IMG/VR virus record: IMGVR_UViG_3300031772_000126
Location: 1 to 36,883 of that record
Source of the DNA: a virus
DNA length: 36,883 bases
Direction: 5' to 3' (one strand)
Shown in pieces: positions 1 through 7,222 of this stretch (positions are counted from its first letter, which is position 1; each line of letters begins with the position of its first letter). The notes under the pieces were generated by a model. That model had not been told where the DNA came from. It saw only the letters and a program-made list of their open reading frames with translations, and did no database searches. Both the position numbers and the translations under genes were made by a program.

Positions 1-1240
1 CCGTGGCCACCTCTCGCTGCCCTTCGCGCACCGATCTCGCTTCCTGCTTGGCCCAATATTCCTGGGCCTTCGGCCGTGACACCGCGGGTCTCGGAGTCGT
101 TTCCCGCACGTCCTGGGCCTTCGCCTCCGCGCGTTGTGCCGGCTCCGCCTTGGCCTTCGCCGGGCGCTCGGCCTTCGCCTCCGCGCGTTGCGCTGGCTCC
201 GCTTTGGCCTTCGATGCCTTGGCTGTGGCTTGGCCTCCCATCTGCTGGCGGATCTGAAGGTCGCGGGCGATCTTCAACGCGTCCGTCTGCGACTTGTTGT
301 GCCACCTCCCCTTCTCGTCCTGCGTGCCCAGCAACTTCTTTACGTCGGGCGGGCCGACCGCGTCCTTGAGCTGCTTCTCCGTCGCCAACGCCTCGATGAA
401 TGCGCCCGTCGCCCCACGACAGTGCGGGTGGAACGGCAAACCCCCGTCAGGCAGGGAATCGTAAGCTGGATACTTATCACTCTTCCCGCTGAGGGAAAAG
501 ACCTGACCGCGAAACGCGGCGCACACGTCGCACGCGTCCGCCTGCTCCATCACAACAATAAGGTCGATGTCCAACTCACTGAGCCGATCGTGCTGAGCTG
601 TGATGGACGCCTCGGCCGTCTGCGTCCTCGCCACCATTTCCGCGTAATACCCGACCTCGTATTCGTGGCCGTTGATCTCAATCTTCTTGCCGTGGACCGC
701 CTTGAGCTCCCCCCTCAACTGGCGGATCGCCGCCACCGGCGTCCCTTCAATCAATCCGCCAGCAAGAATGGTCTGAATCTTCCGCTCGTCCAGGCCCAGT
801 TGAGACGTCCTGCGAATCACGCCCTTGGCCCGGTCGCCCATGCGTTGAGTGGCGTTGCCGAGATGGCCGGCGATGTTCTTCGCGAAGATCTCGACGGCCC
901 CCTCGTTGATGAGGGCGAAACTGCCACGCAGCGCGCCGCCGGGCAGTTTCACCCCCGCCGCCTTGGCTTGCTTGTGAGCCGTGCGCAAACCCCTCACCAT
1001 CGCCTCCGGAACGAACTCGCCCACCCACAGGCCAGACTGCTTGCCCAGGGCGATCAGAACCTGATCCACCTGCTCGATCTGCTGGCTGGCCCGGCCGCGG
1101 TTCCACTCGCGGGCGGGGTCCGTTTTGCCCGTGGGGCGCAGGACCATCTCCCGAATCCGCTCCGCGGCGGTCGTGTACAGGTCCGTCAGCGCCTTGATCT
1201 CAGCGTCGTTCAGGCCGGGGATGGGGTGGTGGCTGGGCAT
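1..1240 (-). CDS. Mu gpF / SPP1 gp7-like minor head protein, C-terminus cut by window edge
   Basis: 413 codons are visible and the gene runs off position 1. The start is the ATG at 1240, 10 nt after the stop of the preceding gene, with no clear Shine-Dalgarno. The C-terminal half has the signature of phage head-morphogenesis (Mu F-like) proteins: MVARTQTAEA at about 202-211, then CDVC (237-240) and HPHCRG (271-276). These Cys/His pairs are the family hallmark. In the family the protein joins the portal vertex inside the prohead. After about residue 310 the protein becomes a Lys/Ala/Glu-rich low-complexity tail encoded by a 54-bp repeat. The position is odd: it is the last gene of the early leftward operon, whereas this family normally follows the portal gene, which here is 17 kb away on the other strand. 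Family assignment is confident; timing of expression is inference. Confidence 0.82.
   Translation of the reverse strand, partial: MPSHHPIPGLNDAEIKALTDLYTTAAERIREMVLRPTGKTDPAREWNRGRASQQIEQVDQVLIALGKQSGLWVGEFVPEAMVRGLRTAHKQAKAAGVKLPGGALRGSFALINEGAVEIFAKNIAGHLGNATQRMGDRAKGVIRRTSQLGLDERKIQTILAGGLIEGTPVAAIRQLRGELKAVHGKKIEINGHEYEVGYYAEMVARTQTAEASITAQHDRLSELDIDLIVVMEQADACDVCAAFRGQVFSLSGKSDKYPAYDSLPDGGLPFHPHCRGATGAFIEALATEKQLKDAVGPPDVKKLLGTQDEKGRWHNKSQTDALKIARDLQIRQQMGGQATAKASKAKAEPAQRAEAKAERPAKAKAEPAQRAEAKAQDVRETTPRPAVSRPKAQEYWAKQEARSVREGQREVAT
116..216. repeat. 54-bp in-frame tandem repeat (about 1.9 copies)
   Basis: The block starting at 116 recurs at 170 with a few substitutions. Period is 54 bp, or 18 codons. 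On the minus strand it encodes alternating AKAEPAQRAEAKA-type sequence in the tail of the minor head protein. It keeps frame, so it looks like length-variable low-complexity coding sequence. Confidence 0.75.
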
Positions 1241-1252
1241 CAGGGGTCAGGG

Positions 1253-1618
1253 TCAGCCGTCATTGGCAAGTCCTGTGTTTGCAGACGTAATATGACATTG
1301 CCATTCGTCGACATTGATCGCCACTATCGTATATGAATATCCGGGAAACAAACGAGACGCGGTGACCTGGTCGGGGCGTGGCCTCAATTTGATCGTCATG
1401 ATCGCGCCGTTGCGCTGAGTCAATCGGATCTCGCAGTCCAATTGCTCGGTTGTGTCTTGATGCCTCAAAAAGTCGTGGAACATCGCTTCCAACAGCGGCG
1501 CCCCGTGCAGGTGCGCCTTGTGGAACTCCTGGTCGTTCTGATTCGTCATGCCTACCTCGTCGTAAAAGGTGCTCCGGTCATCTTGGCTTCCGTCAACCCA
1601 GTATATCCATCCCGCCAT
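1253..1618 (-). CDS. Hypothetical protein, 121 aa (intact copy of tandem pair)
   Basis: No family is recognised. The protein begins MAGWIYWVDGSQDDRS, is polar and acidic early, and has a central HDFLRHQDTTEQLD segment that looks alpha-helical. It ends in a beta-rich stretch (TIKLRP, YSYTIVAINV). There is no signal peptide or membrane segment. It lies 10 nt upstream of the minor head gene. Its start has no strong Shine-Dalgarno, so it may be translated by coupling. A second, frameshifted copy lies immediately upstream. That the C-terminus differs only through a frameshift in the other copy suggests this is the functional one. The alternation of hydrophobic residues resembles a small single-domain protein, but no function can be given. 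Confidence 0.6.
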   Translation of the reverse strand: MAGWIYWVDGSQDDRSTFYDEVGMTNQNDQEFHKAHLHGAPLLEAMFHDFLRHQDTTEQLDCEIRLTQRNGAIMTIKLRPRPDQVTASRLFPGYSYTIVAINVDEWQCHITSANTGLANDG

Positions 1619-1668
1619 CCGTTTCGCAGGCCGGGGATGGGGTGGTGGCTGGGCATCAGGGGTCAGGG

Positions 1669-2033
1669 TCAGCCGTCACTGGCAAGTCCTGTGTTTGCAG
1701 ACGTAATATGACATTGCCATTCGTCGACATTGATCGCCACTATCGTATATGAATATCCGGGAAACAAACGAGACGCGGTGACCTGGCGGGGCGTGGCCTC
1801 AATTTGATCGTCATGATCGCGCCGTTGCGCCGAGTCAATCGGATCTCGCCGTCCAATTGCTCGGTTGTGTCTTGATGCCTCAAAAAGTCGTGGAACATCG
1901 CTTCCAACAGCGGCGCCCCGTGCAGGTGCGCCTTGTGTAACTCCTGGTCGTTCTGATTCGTCATGCCTACCTCGTTGTAAAAGGTGCTCCGGTCATCTTG
2001 GCTTCCGTCAACCCAGTATATCCATCCCGCCAT
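1669..2033 (-). pseudogene. Frameshifted duplicate of the 121-aa gene
   Basis: The first 80 or so residues match the intact copy downstream except for four changes (D to N, F to L, C to G, Q to R). A one-base deletion near 1785 (cctggcgggg against cctggtcgggg) shifts the frame after RPRP. The product then ends early, at 1740, with 97 residues and an unrelated tail. The promoter-proximal copy is the damaged one. A truncated but stable product cannot be excluded. Confidence 0.75.
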
Positions 2034-2063
2034 CCGTTTCGCAGGCCGGGGATGGGGTGGTGT

Positions 2064-2294
2064 TTAGCCATGGTGCTGGGACCGCAAAATCCGCCGACGC
2101 AGGTCGCGGGCGCATAAATCTATCAACCCCAACGCCTCTGGAATCGAACCCGTCGTGTACGCCACCAACCGATGATTCGCCCAAACTGTGGCCATGACGA
2201 CGCACGTAACCGATCGCGCGGACAACTCCCGGAGCAATACGTTCGTGCCGACGTGGGCCAGGGGCCGGGGCTTGGTTGATGGCTCACGATTCAC
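2064..2294 (-). CDS. Small hypothetical protein, 76 aa, GTG start
   Basis: The GTG start overlaps the stop of the DUF5131 gene by four bases (GTGA), with a good aggag Shine-Dalgarno upstream. The second half, from MATVWANHRLVAY to LCARDLRRRILRS, looks like real protein; the first part is basic and proline-rich. An internal ATG at residue 34 is an alternative start. No family is recognised. The tight overlap suggests co-translation with the upstream gene. It ends 2 nt before the boundary of the tandem duplication. Confidence 0.5.
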   Translation of the reverse strand: MNREPSTKPRPLAHVGTNVLLRELSARSVTCVVMATVWANHRLVAYTTGSIPEALGLIDLCARDLRRRILRSQHHG

Positions 2295-2947
2295 TCGCGA
2301 CTCCTGTCCGCCGGGGATGGGAACTCATTCCACTCGCGGCCGTCCAGTATCCGGCACTTGGACTTGCCGCCCCAACCCTTGAAGAAAAACGCCACGCCGT
2401 GGGCGCCGCTCCAATCGCGGATGCCGCGCACCCATGACGGGTGCATGGGCCGCGCGCCCGGACCCGTCTCCCCACCCACGATGATCCAGTCGGGCCGATA
2501 CCCCGATTCCCAATCGTCATCCCCGAACGTGATGCCCCCCAGCAGCGGCTCCATGCTCAGGCCTCGCACGATGGACGGGACCGACGCCAACTTCCGCAGC
2601 CGCGGCAGTGTGTCCTGACACTCGACCGTGGCCATGAGCCAGACGTTGGGCCAGCCATCGGCCCAGTCGGGGGGCAACATCACTGGGATGTTCTCCGGCC
2701 GCTTGGTCAGCAGTATCCAGTCGAGATGGGGCGTGCGCTGGATCAGGTTCCACAGCCGTCGCCTTGGCTCGATCAGGTCGCCGCGAGCTTCGGCCCAGTC
2801 GCACATGCTGCCAGCAAACACCTTGTGTCGCTCGCCGGTGTGCCTCGCGTGAAACTGCCACTGCAATGGCTCCGCCCAGTTGGTCAGGAGGTGCAGGTGG
2901 AGGTTGAAGGTGTGGTCGGTCCATTCGATTGTGGAATTGCGGCTCAT
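2291..2947 (-). CDS. DUF5131 (phage Gp37/Gp68-like) protein lacking its Cys cluster
   Basis: 218 aa with a gaggaga Shine-Dalgarno. It carries most signatures of the DUF5131 family common in phages: IEWTDHTFN (7-15), LTKRPENIP (80-88), SMEPLLG (131-137), VGGETGPGARPMHPSWVR (157-174) and FFFKGWG (187-193). Family members normally have, right after the IEWTDxTWN motif, a cysteine-rich stretch (GC...PGC..CYAE) of roughly 25-40 residues. Here the sequence passes directly from TFN to LHLHLLTNWAEPLQW, so the cluster is missing. The rest aligns to the end, so this reads as an internal deletion rather than a truncation. The biochemical role of the family is not established to my knowledge. Loss of the putative metal site predicts an altered or dead protein. 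Confidence 0.85.
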   Translation of the reverse strand: MSRNSTIEWTDHTFNLHLHLLTNWAEPLQWQFHARHTGERHKVFAGSMCDWAEARGDLIEPRRRLWNLIQRTPHLDWILLTKRPENIPVMLPPDWADGWPNVWLMATVECQDTLPRLRKLASVPSIVRGLSMEPLLGGITFGDDDWESGYRPDWIIVGGETGPGARPMHPSWVRGIRDWSGAHGVAFFFKGWGGKSKCRILDGREWNEFPSPADRSRE

Positions 2948-2956
2948 GCGCTCTCC

Positions 2957-3523
2957 TCAGTTGACCGGAACGAGCCGGACGTCGCCGCCTTCGATTTTCA
3001 GCTCCGCCTCGCCGTCCAACACCCGCTGCAACCTGGCGTGAATCTCGGCGATGCCCTGATACCATTTCATCACCATCCCAATGTCCGTCTCGCACATCAC
3101 CCCGCCCTGACCGCGCGATAACGCGAGGAGGATCTTGGCCAGGTGAACGCGATTGACGTGCAATGACCCCGCCGTCACGGAGGCGGCGGGCGTCGGAGGC
3201 GGAGCGACCTTGCCGGGGAACAAACCAGCCGGCAGCCGGTGCTTTCGCGGTCGGCCCGTGACCGCGCTGGCGGATGCCTGCGGCCATGGCAGGCCCACAC
3301 GCCGCCAGATCATCCCCCCGATCATCGCCTTCGATGAGGGCGACGCCAAAGACTTGACGCTCGATTCCTTCAAGCCAAACTCGGCCGCAACCTCAGCCGG
3401 AGTGTATGTCTGGCCGGGCCGCTCCTTGCACTCCAACACCCAGACGCCACGCTTGGGCGCAGCCTCGCTTCGGTCCAAGGTCTCGCCGTGCGCCAACCGA
3501 TCCAACGCTCGTACCGATTCCAT
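2957..3523 (-). CDS. Hypothetical protein with helix-turn-helix-like segment, 188 aa
   Basis: The start is set at 3523, where an ATG lies 5 nt after a perfect GGAGG. An in-frame ATG six codons upstream (3541) would place the GGAGG inside the gene. Residues 41-61 (TPAEVAAEFGLKESSVKSLA) look like a helix-turn-helix. The middle is basic and Pro-rich (about residues 70-105). The C-terminal 60 residues are helical, ending in an acidic-basic EAELKIEGGDVRLVPVN. It may bind DNA in early phage replication or regulation. No family is recognised. It shares its leader and first codons with the next upstream gene, suggesting a copied translation signal. Confidence 0.6.
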   Translation of the reverse strand: MESVRALDRLAHGETLDRSEAAPKRGVWVLECKERPGQTYTPAEVAAEFGLKESSVKSLASPSSKAMIGGMIWRRVGLPWPQASASAVTGRPRKHRLPAGLFPGKVAPPPTPAASVTAGSLHVNRVHLAKILLALSRGQGGVMCETDIGMVMKWYQGIAEIHARLQRVLDGEAELKIEGGDVRLVPVN

Positions 3524-3549
3524 GCGAACCTCCGTGTTCATTTGCTGCC

Positions 3550-4143
3550 TTAGTTGCTCGATTTGCCGCGGCGGTTCTCGTAAGCCCAGTCAACGGACGG
3601 CCGGCTCCCGAAATACCGCCTTTGAAAGCTTGCTGTGTCCTCATCCATCGCCGCTAAATACGCCTCGAAGTTCTCGCGTTGCTGTGCTGGCGGCAAGAGC
3701 TTCCACCACCGATCAGCAGTGTTCTGTTTCATCGCGAGAGTCTTGAAGTCCTCGGCCTGTTGCGCCAGCCGGCGACGTTTTAGTGCGAACTCTGCATCGC
3801 GTTCTTGCTTGGCTGAGTTGGGTTTGTAGGTGCCAGATGCGTCAACAAACACACACCCCTGCCAACTGCCGGCGATGGCCCGCTTGAGCTGCGCGATCGC
3901 CTTAAGTTCTCCCATCGCCTCCAATGCCTCCAGTTGCTCCTCCGCCGCAAGTGAACGCAACGGCTTCCGTATCTGGCTCCGAGATGCGATCCACCTCGCC
4001 CAGACCCGTTGAAAGGCAGGAGTGTCGAGCGCGCGTGGGAGCGGGGGAAGAACGTCGGATGTCCGTTTGCGCGTTTTGGCCTTGGCCTCGGGCGCATCAG
4101 GTAACAGGACGCCTTGCCTATCCATCTCTCGTACTGGGCCCAT
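3550..4143 (-). CDS. Hypothetical basic protein, 197 aa
   Basis: The start at 4143 follows GGAGG by 5 nt, in the same leader found at the gene downstream. The upstream ATG at 4161 is less likely. The protein is rich in Lys, Arg and Gln. Residues 30-120 are predicted helical (PAFQRVWARWIASRSQIRKP, LEALEAMGELKAIAQLKRAI). The C-terminus (RENFEAYLAAMDEDTASFQRR) is amphipathic. No cysteine motif or membrane segment is seen. No family is recognised; its place in the early operon suggests a replication or accessory role, which is inference. A heptanucleotide array lies directly upstream of its leader. Confidence 0.6.
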   Translation of the reverse strand: MGPVREMDRQGVLLPDAPEAKAKTRKRTSDVLPPLPRALDTPAFQRVWARWIASRSQIRKPLRSLAAEEQLEALEAMGELKAIAQLKRAIAGSWQGCVFVDASGTYKPNSAKQERDAEFALKRRRLAQQAEDFKTLAMKQNTADRWWKLLPPAQQRENFEAYLAAMDEDTASFQRRYFGSRPSVDWAYENRRGKSSN

Positions 4144-4163
4144 GCGAACCTCCGTGCTCATTT

Positions 4164-4213
4164 GGCCACTGACAACTGACAACTGGCAACTGGAAACTAT
4201 CAACTGGCAACTA
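4164..4213. repeat. Heptanucleotide array 1 (TGACAAC on +)
   Basis: About seven imperfect heptads (tgacaac, tggcaac, tgaaac) fill the gap between the 43-aa membrane-protein gene and the leader of the 197-aa gene. On the coding strand it reads GTTGTCA and is stop-free, so the frame stays open upstream of the true start. Confidence 0.85.
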
Positions 4214-4222
4214 CTCGCTGCC

Positions 4223-4354
4223 TCAGTTGTTGGATGGGGTGTTCCACCTGTACATCCGCCGCCGACGCGAGCCGCCGGCCAGGAGGCACATCAGCACGAT
4301 CCCGAATACGCCGCCGCTGAAACATCCAATCACGAGTCCCATGACGAATCCCAT
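4223..4354 (-). CDS. Small membrane protein, 43 aa
   Basis: It starts at the ATG at 4354 behind a perfect aaggagg Shine-Dalgarno. The frame continues upstream only through a heptad array. Residues 2-25 (GFVMGLVIGCFSGGVFGIVL) form one glycine-rich transmembrane helix, followed by LLAGGSRRRRMYRW, a positively charged end. By the positive-inside rule the C-terminus should be cytoplasmic. Such single-span peptides in early phage operons can act on host membranes or in lysis control, but nothing here identifies the role. Confidence 0.65.
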   Translation of the reverse strand: MGFVMGLVIGCFSGGVFGIVLMCLLAGGSRRRRMYRWNTPSNN

Positions 4355-4370
4355 CACGACCTCCTTCGCT

Positions 4371-4398
4371 GGCAACTGACAACTAACAACTGACAACT
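4371..4398. repeat. Heptanucleotide array 2 (TGACAAC on +)
   Basis: Four heptads (tggcaac, tgacaac, taacaac, tgacaac) lie just upstream of the Shine-Dalgarno of the 43-aa membrane-protein gene. They read GTTGTCA/GTTAGTT in the gene direction. Confidence 0.85.
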
Positions 4399-4479
4399 CC
4401 ACGCTAATAATCAAAAAACGGCGTCCGTGCCGATCCTCCGTCCCTGGAGGCGCGAATCCTTTCGCGGACGCGCTCACGA

Positions 4480-5013
4480 TCAGAACGGAATCTCCTCCTC
4501 GCTCAACGGCACCATCGAATCACAAACCGGCGGCGACGGAACATGAGAAGGTGTTAGGATGTCCTTTCTGAATGCGCCCGCCGCCGCCGTGGCGTTGCCC
4601 ATCGGGACCGCCCCGATGGTTACGAATTCCCTCGCCAGGATGGCCTTCAACGCCTCGATCACACCCGCCGCCTCGCGTGGCCTGAGCTTGGATGCGTCGG
4701 AGACGCGACCGTAACTCTGCTGAATCACCAGCGTCTGGAGCAACTCCTCCCGCCCGAGGGCCAGGCGCTGGATCTCCCACCGCTGCCGTGAGTTGGCGAA
4801 CCGCCCGCGGTTCTCGACCTGCATCCGCCAGTAACGACCCTTGGGAAACCCCCGCGCCTCGAGAAACGCCATCACGTCCTCCAAGCCGGTGTTGCTCAGA
4901 TCCTTGCGGCTCTCCACATGGCCGATGTTGCGGAGAATCAACCTCAGCTGATCCTCCTCCAGCTTGTGCCGGGCGAACGCTGTGCTGAGAAGTTTGATCT
5001 GCGGCTTGGTCAT
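4480..5013 (-). CDS. GemA-like (DUF1018) early protein, 177 aa
   Basis: The start is the ATG at 5013, one base after the stop of the preceding gene, suggesting translational coupling. The N-terminus (MTKPQIKLLSTAFARHKLEE, then LRLILRNIG, SRKDLSNTGLEDVMAFLEARGF) matches the pattern of Mu GemA/gp16-family proteins: a leading Lys-x-Ile-x-Leu helix, a short Asp/Glu turn, then S.K.L....L..VM..L...GF. GemA in Mu is an early modulator of host gene expression. The C-terminal half has the LRPREAAGVIEALKAI segment and an acidic tail ending EEEIPF, which resembles the C-terminal tails of ssDNA-binding proteins. Family call is from remembered pattern, not a search. Confidence 0.6.
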   Translation of the reverse strand: MTKPQIKLLSTAFARHKLEEDQLRLILRNIGHVESRKDLSNTGLEDVMAFLEARGFPKGRYWRMQVENRGRFANSRQRWEIQRLALGREELLQTLVIQQSYGRVSDASKLRPREAAGVIEALKAILAREFVTIGAVPMGNATAAAGAFRKDILTPSHVPSPPVCDSMVPLSEEEIPF

Positions 5014-5014
5014 G

Positions 5015-5980
5015 TCATGTGGAGTGTGTGAGCTGGAGACTGGAGGCTGATGTATGCTGGAGGGCTCGATCTGTGATGGCGTATCGAGGCCCGTGGTCCA
5101 TCGGAAGATCTGGACGCACGATCGTGGGCGCAACATAGATGAGTTCAATGCGCGGACTCTCCATTGGCCCCTTTCGCTGGTGGCGGAGGTGGCCCCGCCG
5201 CAGATGAGCGTGGGTCAATTCTCGCCCTGGGCCAGAGGAATCTCTGTGGGCGTCCAGCAGCTTTAGCACGGATGGCGGCAGTTCGATCTCTCGGCCGAGG
5301 GTCAACTGTAATCCACTGCGGGTGGGCTCCTGTTTACCTGCGAGCTCCCGACGCCTGGCCAAAACGATGGGCGGCTCCAAATCTGGCATGACGAGATGGT
5401 GCTTCCCTTGAATGAAGAGGCAGGCGCAGACACAGGTCGCGACATGACGCCGTACCGCGACCGAGAACAGTTCTGTTTCGGGGGTGGGCATGCACGCTAT
5501 GGCTATGGTTGACCGCACGCACGCGTCCAACGTTGGCAAGAGAAGTAGTACGGAAATCTCAATTGCGGTGGGGGAAAAGGCGTACTGGCCACTCCTTATC
5601 GGACGCCTTTCGTCGTAGATCTTGCCGTACGCGACTGAAAGGTGAAGCTCTCGCTGAGACGCGTACACCAGGATCGAGTACGGGTATGTATAGCCTACAA
5701 TGCCATGCGGGAGCCGGACCTCGATCGGAGTTGATGGCCGCTCGAATTCCTGGGTTGGGATGGCAATGTCGCTCAATGCGAGACAGTCAAGCATCCTCGG
5801 CCATATTTTGACGTACGACCTGCCGGATTCGATGAAGTTCATCTCCGCCCGCAATCGCGGCACTGCATCGGCCCTGCGGTTCGCGACCGCCGCGAGAATC
5901 TCTTGCCGGTAATACCGCCGTGGATCGATGTCGGGATGTCTGGCATCATATTGCGTGATGTAGTTGCTAAAATGCATCAT
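5015..5980 (-). CDS. Hypothetical protein, 321 aa
   Basis: The start is at 5980 or 5977 (consecutive ATGs) with ggag four bases upstream. The frame extends further upstream only through a non-coding-looking stretch and a heptad array. The protein begins HFSNYITQYDARHPDIDP and has a beta-rich middle (EVRLPHGIVGYTYPYSILVY). A hydrophobic helical segment (ISVLLLLPTLDACVRSTIAI) lies near residue 155. Near the C-terminus, around residues 255-290, HLRRGHLRHQRKG followed by IELIYVAPTIV resembles the RGHxRRxxxG...V.PHWRG motif seen in an unnamed phage protein family. No function is known to me. It lies between the transposition ATPase and the GemA-like gene. Confidence 0.6.
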   Translation of the reverse strand: MMHFSNYITQYDARHPDIDPRRYYRQEILAAVANRRADAVPRLRAEMNFIESGRSYVKIWPRMLDCLALSDIAIPTQEFERPSTPIEVRLPHGIVGYTYPYSILVYASQRELHLSVAYGKIYDERRPIRSGQYAFSPTAIEISVLLLLPTLDACVRSTIAIACMPTPETELFSVAVRRHVATCVCACLFIQGKHHLVMPDLEPPIVLARRRELAGKQEPTRSGLQLTLGREIELPPSVLKLLDAHRDSSGPGRELTHAHLRRGHLRHQRKGPMESPRIELIYVAPTIVRPDLPMDHGPRYAITDRALQHTSASSLQLTHST

Positions 5981-6030
5981 GAGGCTCCGATCTCGTATCC
6001 GCGTAAATCCGCGTGCATCGGCACAGGCTC

Positions 6031-6046
6031 CTGGCAACTGACAACT
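6031..6046. repeat. Heptanucleotide array 3 (short)
   Basis: Two heptads (tggcaac tgacaac) lie between the MuB-like ATPase stop and the 321-aa gene start. Confidence 0.7.
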
Positions 6047-6055
6047 TGCCGATCC

Positions 6056-7222
6056 TCACCCGGCGGCGGCGATACGCGCGGCTCTGGGCTCGTCCGCCTG
6101 ACGGCACAGCGTCTCCGCCCGCTCCGTCCGCACGCCGCATTGCAATGCTTCACGCAACAGCGGGACATCGATCGATGGCAGACCCCGCATCTCCGCCAGC
6201 ATCGTGGCATACTCCACGATCTGCACACACAGACCGATCGCGCCGCCATCGGGGATGTGCGCTAATTGGTACAGGAACTTCGCCGCCGCGCCCGTGATTT
6301 TTAGCTTGTTCTTGGCGAACATCTCGCGTACCTGCTCGATGGTCACGAGGGGCTCGCCGTTCCCCTCCTCACCCGGCCGGACGTTCTGCATCAGGTCCAC
6401 GATGGGGAAGATGCGGCGGCGGATCTGGGCGAGGCTTTCGTCGGCGTTCCGGGCCTGCTGCCGCTGCAGATACGCCACCAGATCGCTCGTCCCGCACCAG
6501 AGTTGCGCCGTCTGGGTCGCATCGTACAGGTCGGTGAGAATATAGAAGGGTTTGTCGTCCTTGCTCCATCTGAGATTGTGAATCTGATCAATCATCAGCA
6601 GGAAGGACCGCCCGGTCAACTTCTGTACGATTCGCTGGAATCGCTGACGGTTGGAGCCGCGCCCATCATCGATGTGAATGGCGGCACAGAGTTTCCGCAA
6701 CAGACCTGTCGGGTTGGCATCCACCTTGTCGATCGTCGCCAGCGCCGCCCGCCGCGGCCCCATCTCGGGCAATCCCAGGATGGCATTCAGGGCGACGGTC
6801 TTGCCCACGCCGCTGGTGTCGGGGCCGTAGACCATGGCGATCTTGCGGTAATCCCTCGCATAACTGGCGACGGCCTTGATCTGCATGGCCACATTGGCCC
6901 AGACGAATTGCGTGGTTTGGGGCCGCGATCGCCGCTTCTCCTCCTCAAGCAGCCAACCTTCGAGCGCGATCGCGAGCTGGCCGCGGTCGCCGGCATACTT
7001 GCCGTTGACGAAATCGGAGATCACGCTGGGCGAGTAGCCAATCGACTTGGCGACATCTTTGCGGTTGATCTTCGGCTTCTGCTGGCCGCAGAACATCTCG
7101 ACGTCGGCGGCAACAATGCGGATCTGCTCGTCCGTTACTTTATTGGGGTCCGTCCCTTCAGGAATCATCCTTGACGCTCCTCTGATCCGTTCGCGATCGA
7201 CCAGGGTGTCACGCTCGCTCAT
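6056..7222 (-). CDS. MuB-like AAA+ transposition ATPase
   Basis: 388 aa with ggagg five bases before the ATG, which overlaps the transposase stop (ATGA). The N-terminus has a Cro-like helix-turn-helix (RKDVAKSIGYSPSVISDFVN, 54-73) followed by GKYAGD, as in MuB. The AAA+ domain has a P-loop at 133-142 (GPDTSGVGKT), a Walker B at 209-213 (LMIDQ) and a sensor-like WCGTSDLV. MuB-type proteins bind DNA as ATP-dependent filaments, select the target and activate the transposase. Two details are unusual. The P-loop is two residues longer than GxxGxGKT. Walker B has Gln where Glu is normal. The pairing with the adjacent DDE transposase makes the assignment firm. The C-terminal ~100 residues are helical, as expected for the region contacting MuA. 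Confidence 0.9.
   Translation of the reverse strand: MSERDTLVDRERIRGASRMIPEGTDPNKVTDEQIRIVAADVEMFCGQQKPKINRKDVAKSIGYSPSVISDFVNGKYAGDRGQLAIALEGWLLEEEKRRSRPQTTQFVWANVAMQIKAVASYARDYRKIAMVYGPDTSGVGKTVALNAILGLPEMGPRRAALATIDKVDANPTGLLRKLCAAIHIDDGRGSNRQRFQRIVQKLTGRSFLLMIDQIHNLRWSKDDKPFYILTDLYDATQTAQLWCGTSDLVAYLQRQQARNADESLAQIRRRIFPIVDLMQNVRPGEEGNGEPLVTIEQVREMFAKNKLKITGAAAKFLYQLAHIPDGGAIGLCVQIVEYATMLAEMRGLPSIDVPLLREALQCGVRTERAETLCRQADEPRAARIAAAG

Larger units (their letters stand above)
1211..2062. repeat. Tandem duplication, 416 bp + 415 bp, plus 21 bp of a third copy
   Basis: The sequence starting caggccggggatgg occurs at 1211, 1627 and 2042. Copies 1211-1626 and 1627-2041 differ by about five substitutions and one single-base deletion near 1785. 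The third copy stops after 21 bp. Each unit holds one 121-codon frame and the first ten codons of the minor head gene. The near-identity indicates a recent event. Confidence 0.93.

Noticed and set aside
134-1336. Long plus-strand open frame of about 400 codons
   Set aside because: It is antisense to the minor head protein gene, whose CxxC/HPHC motifs fix the minus strand as coding. The plus frame is Arg/Leu-rich shadow.
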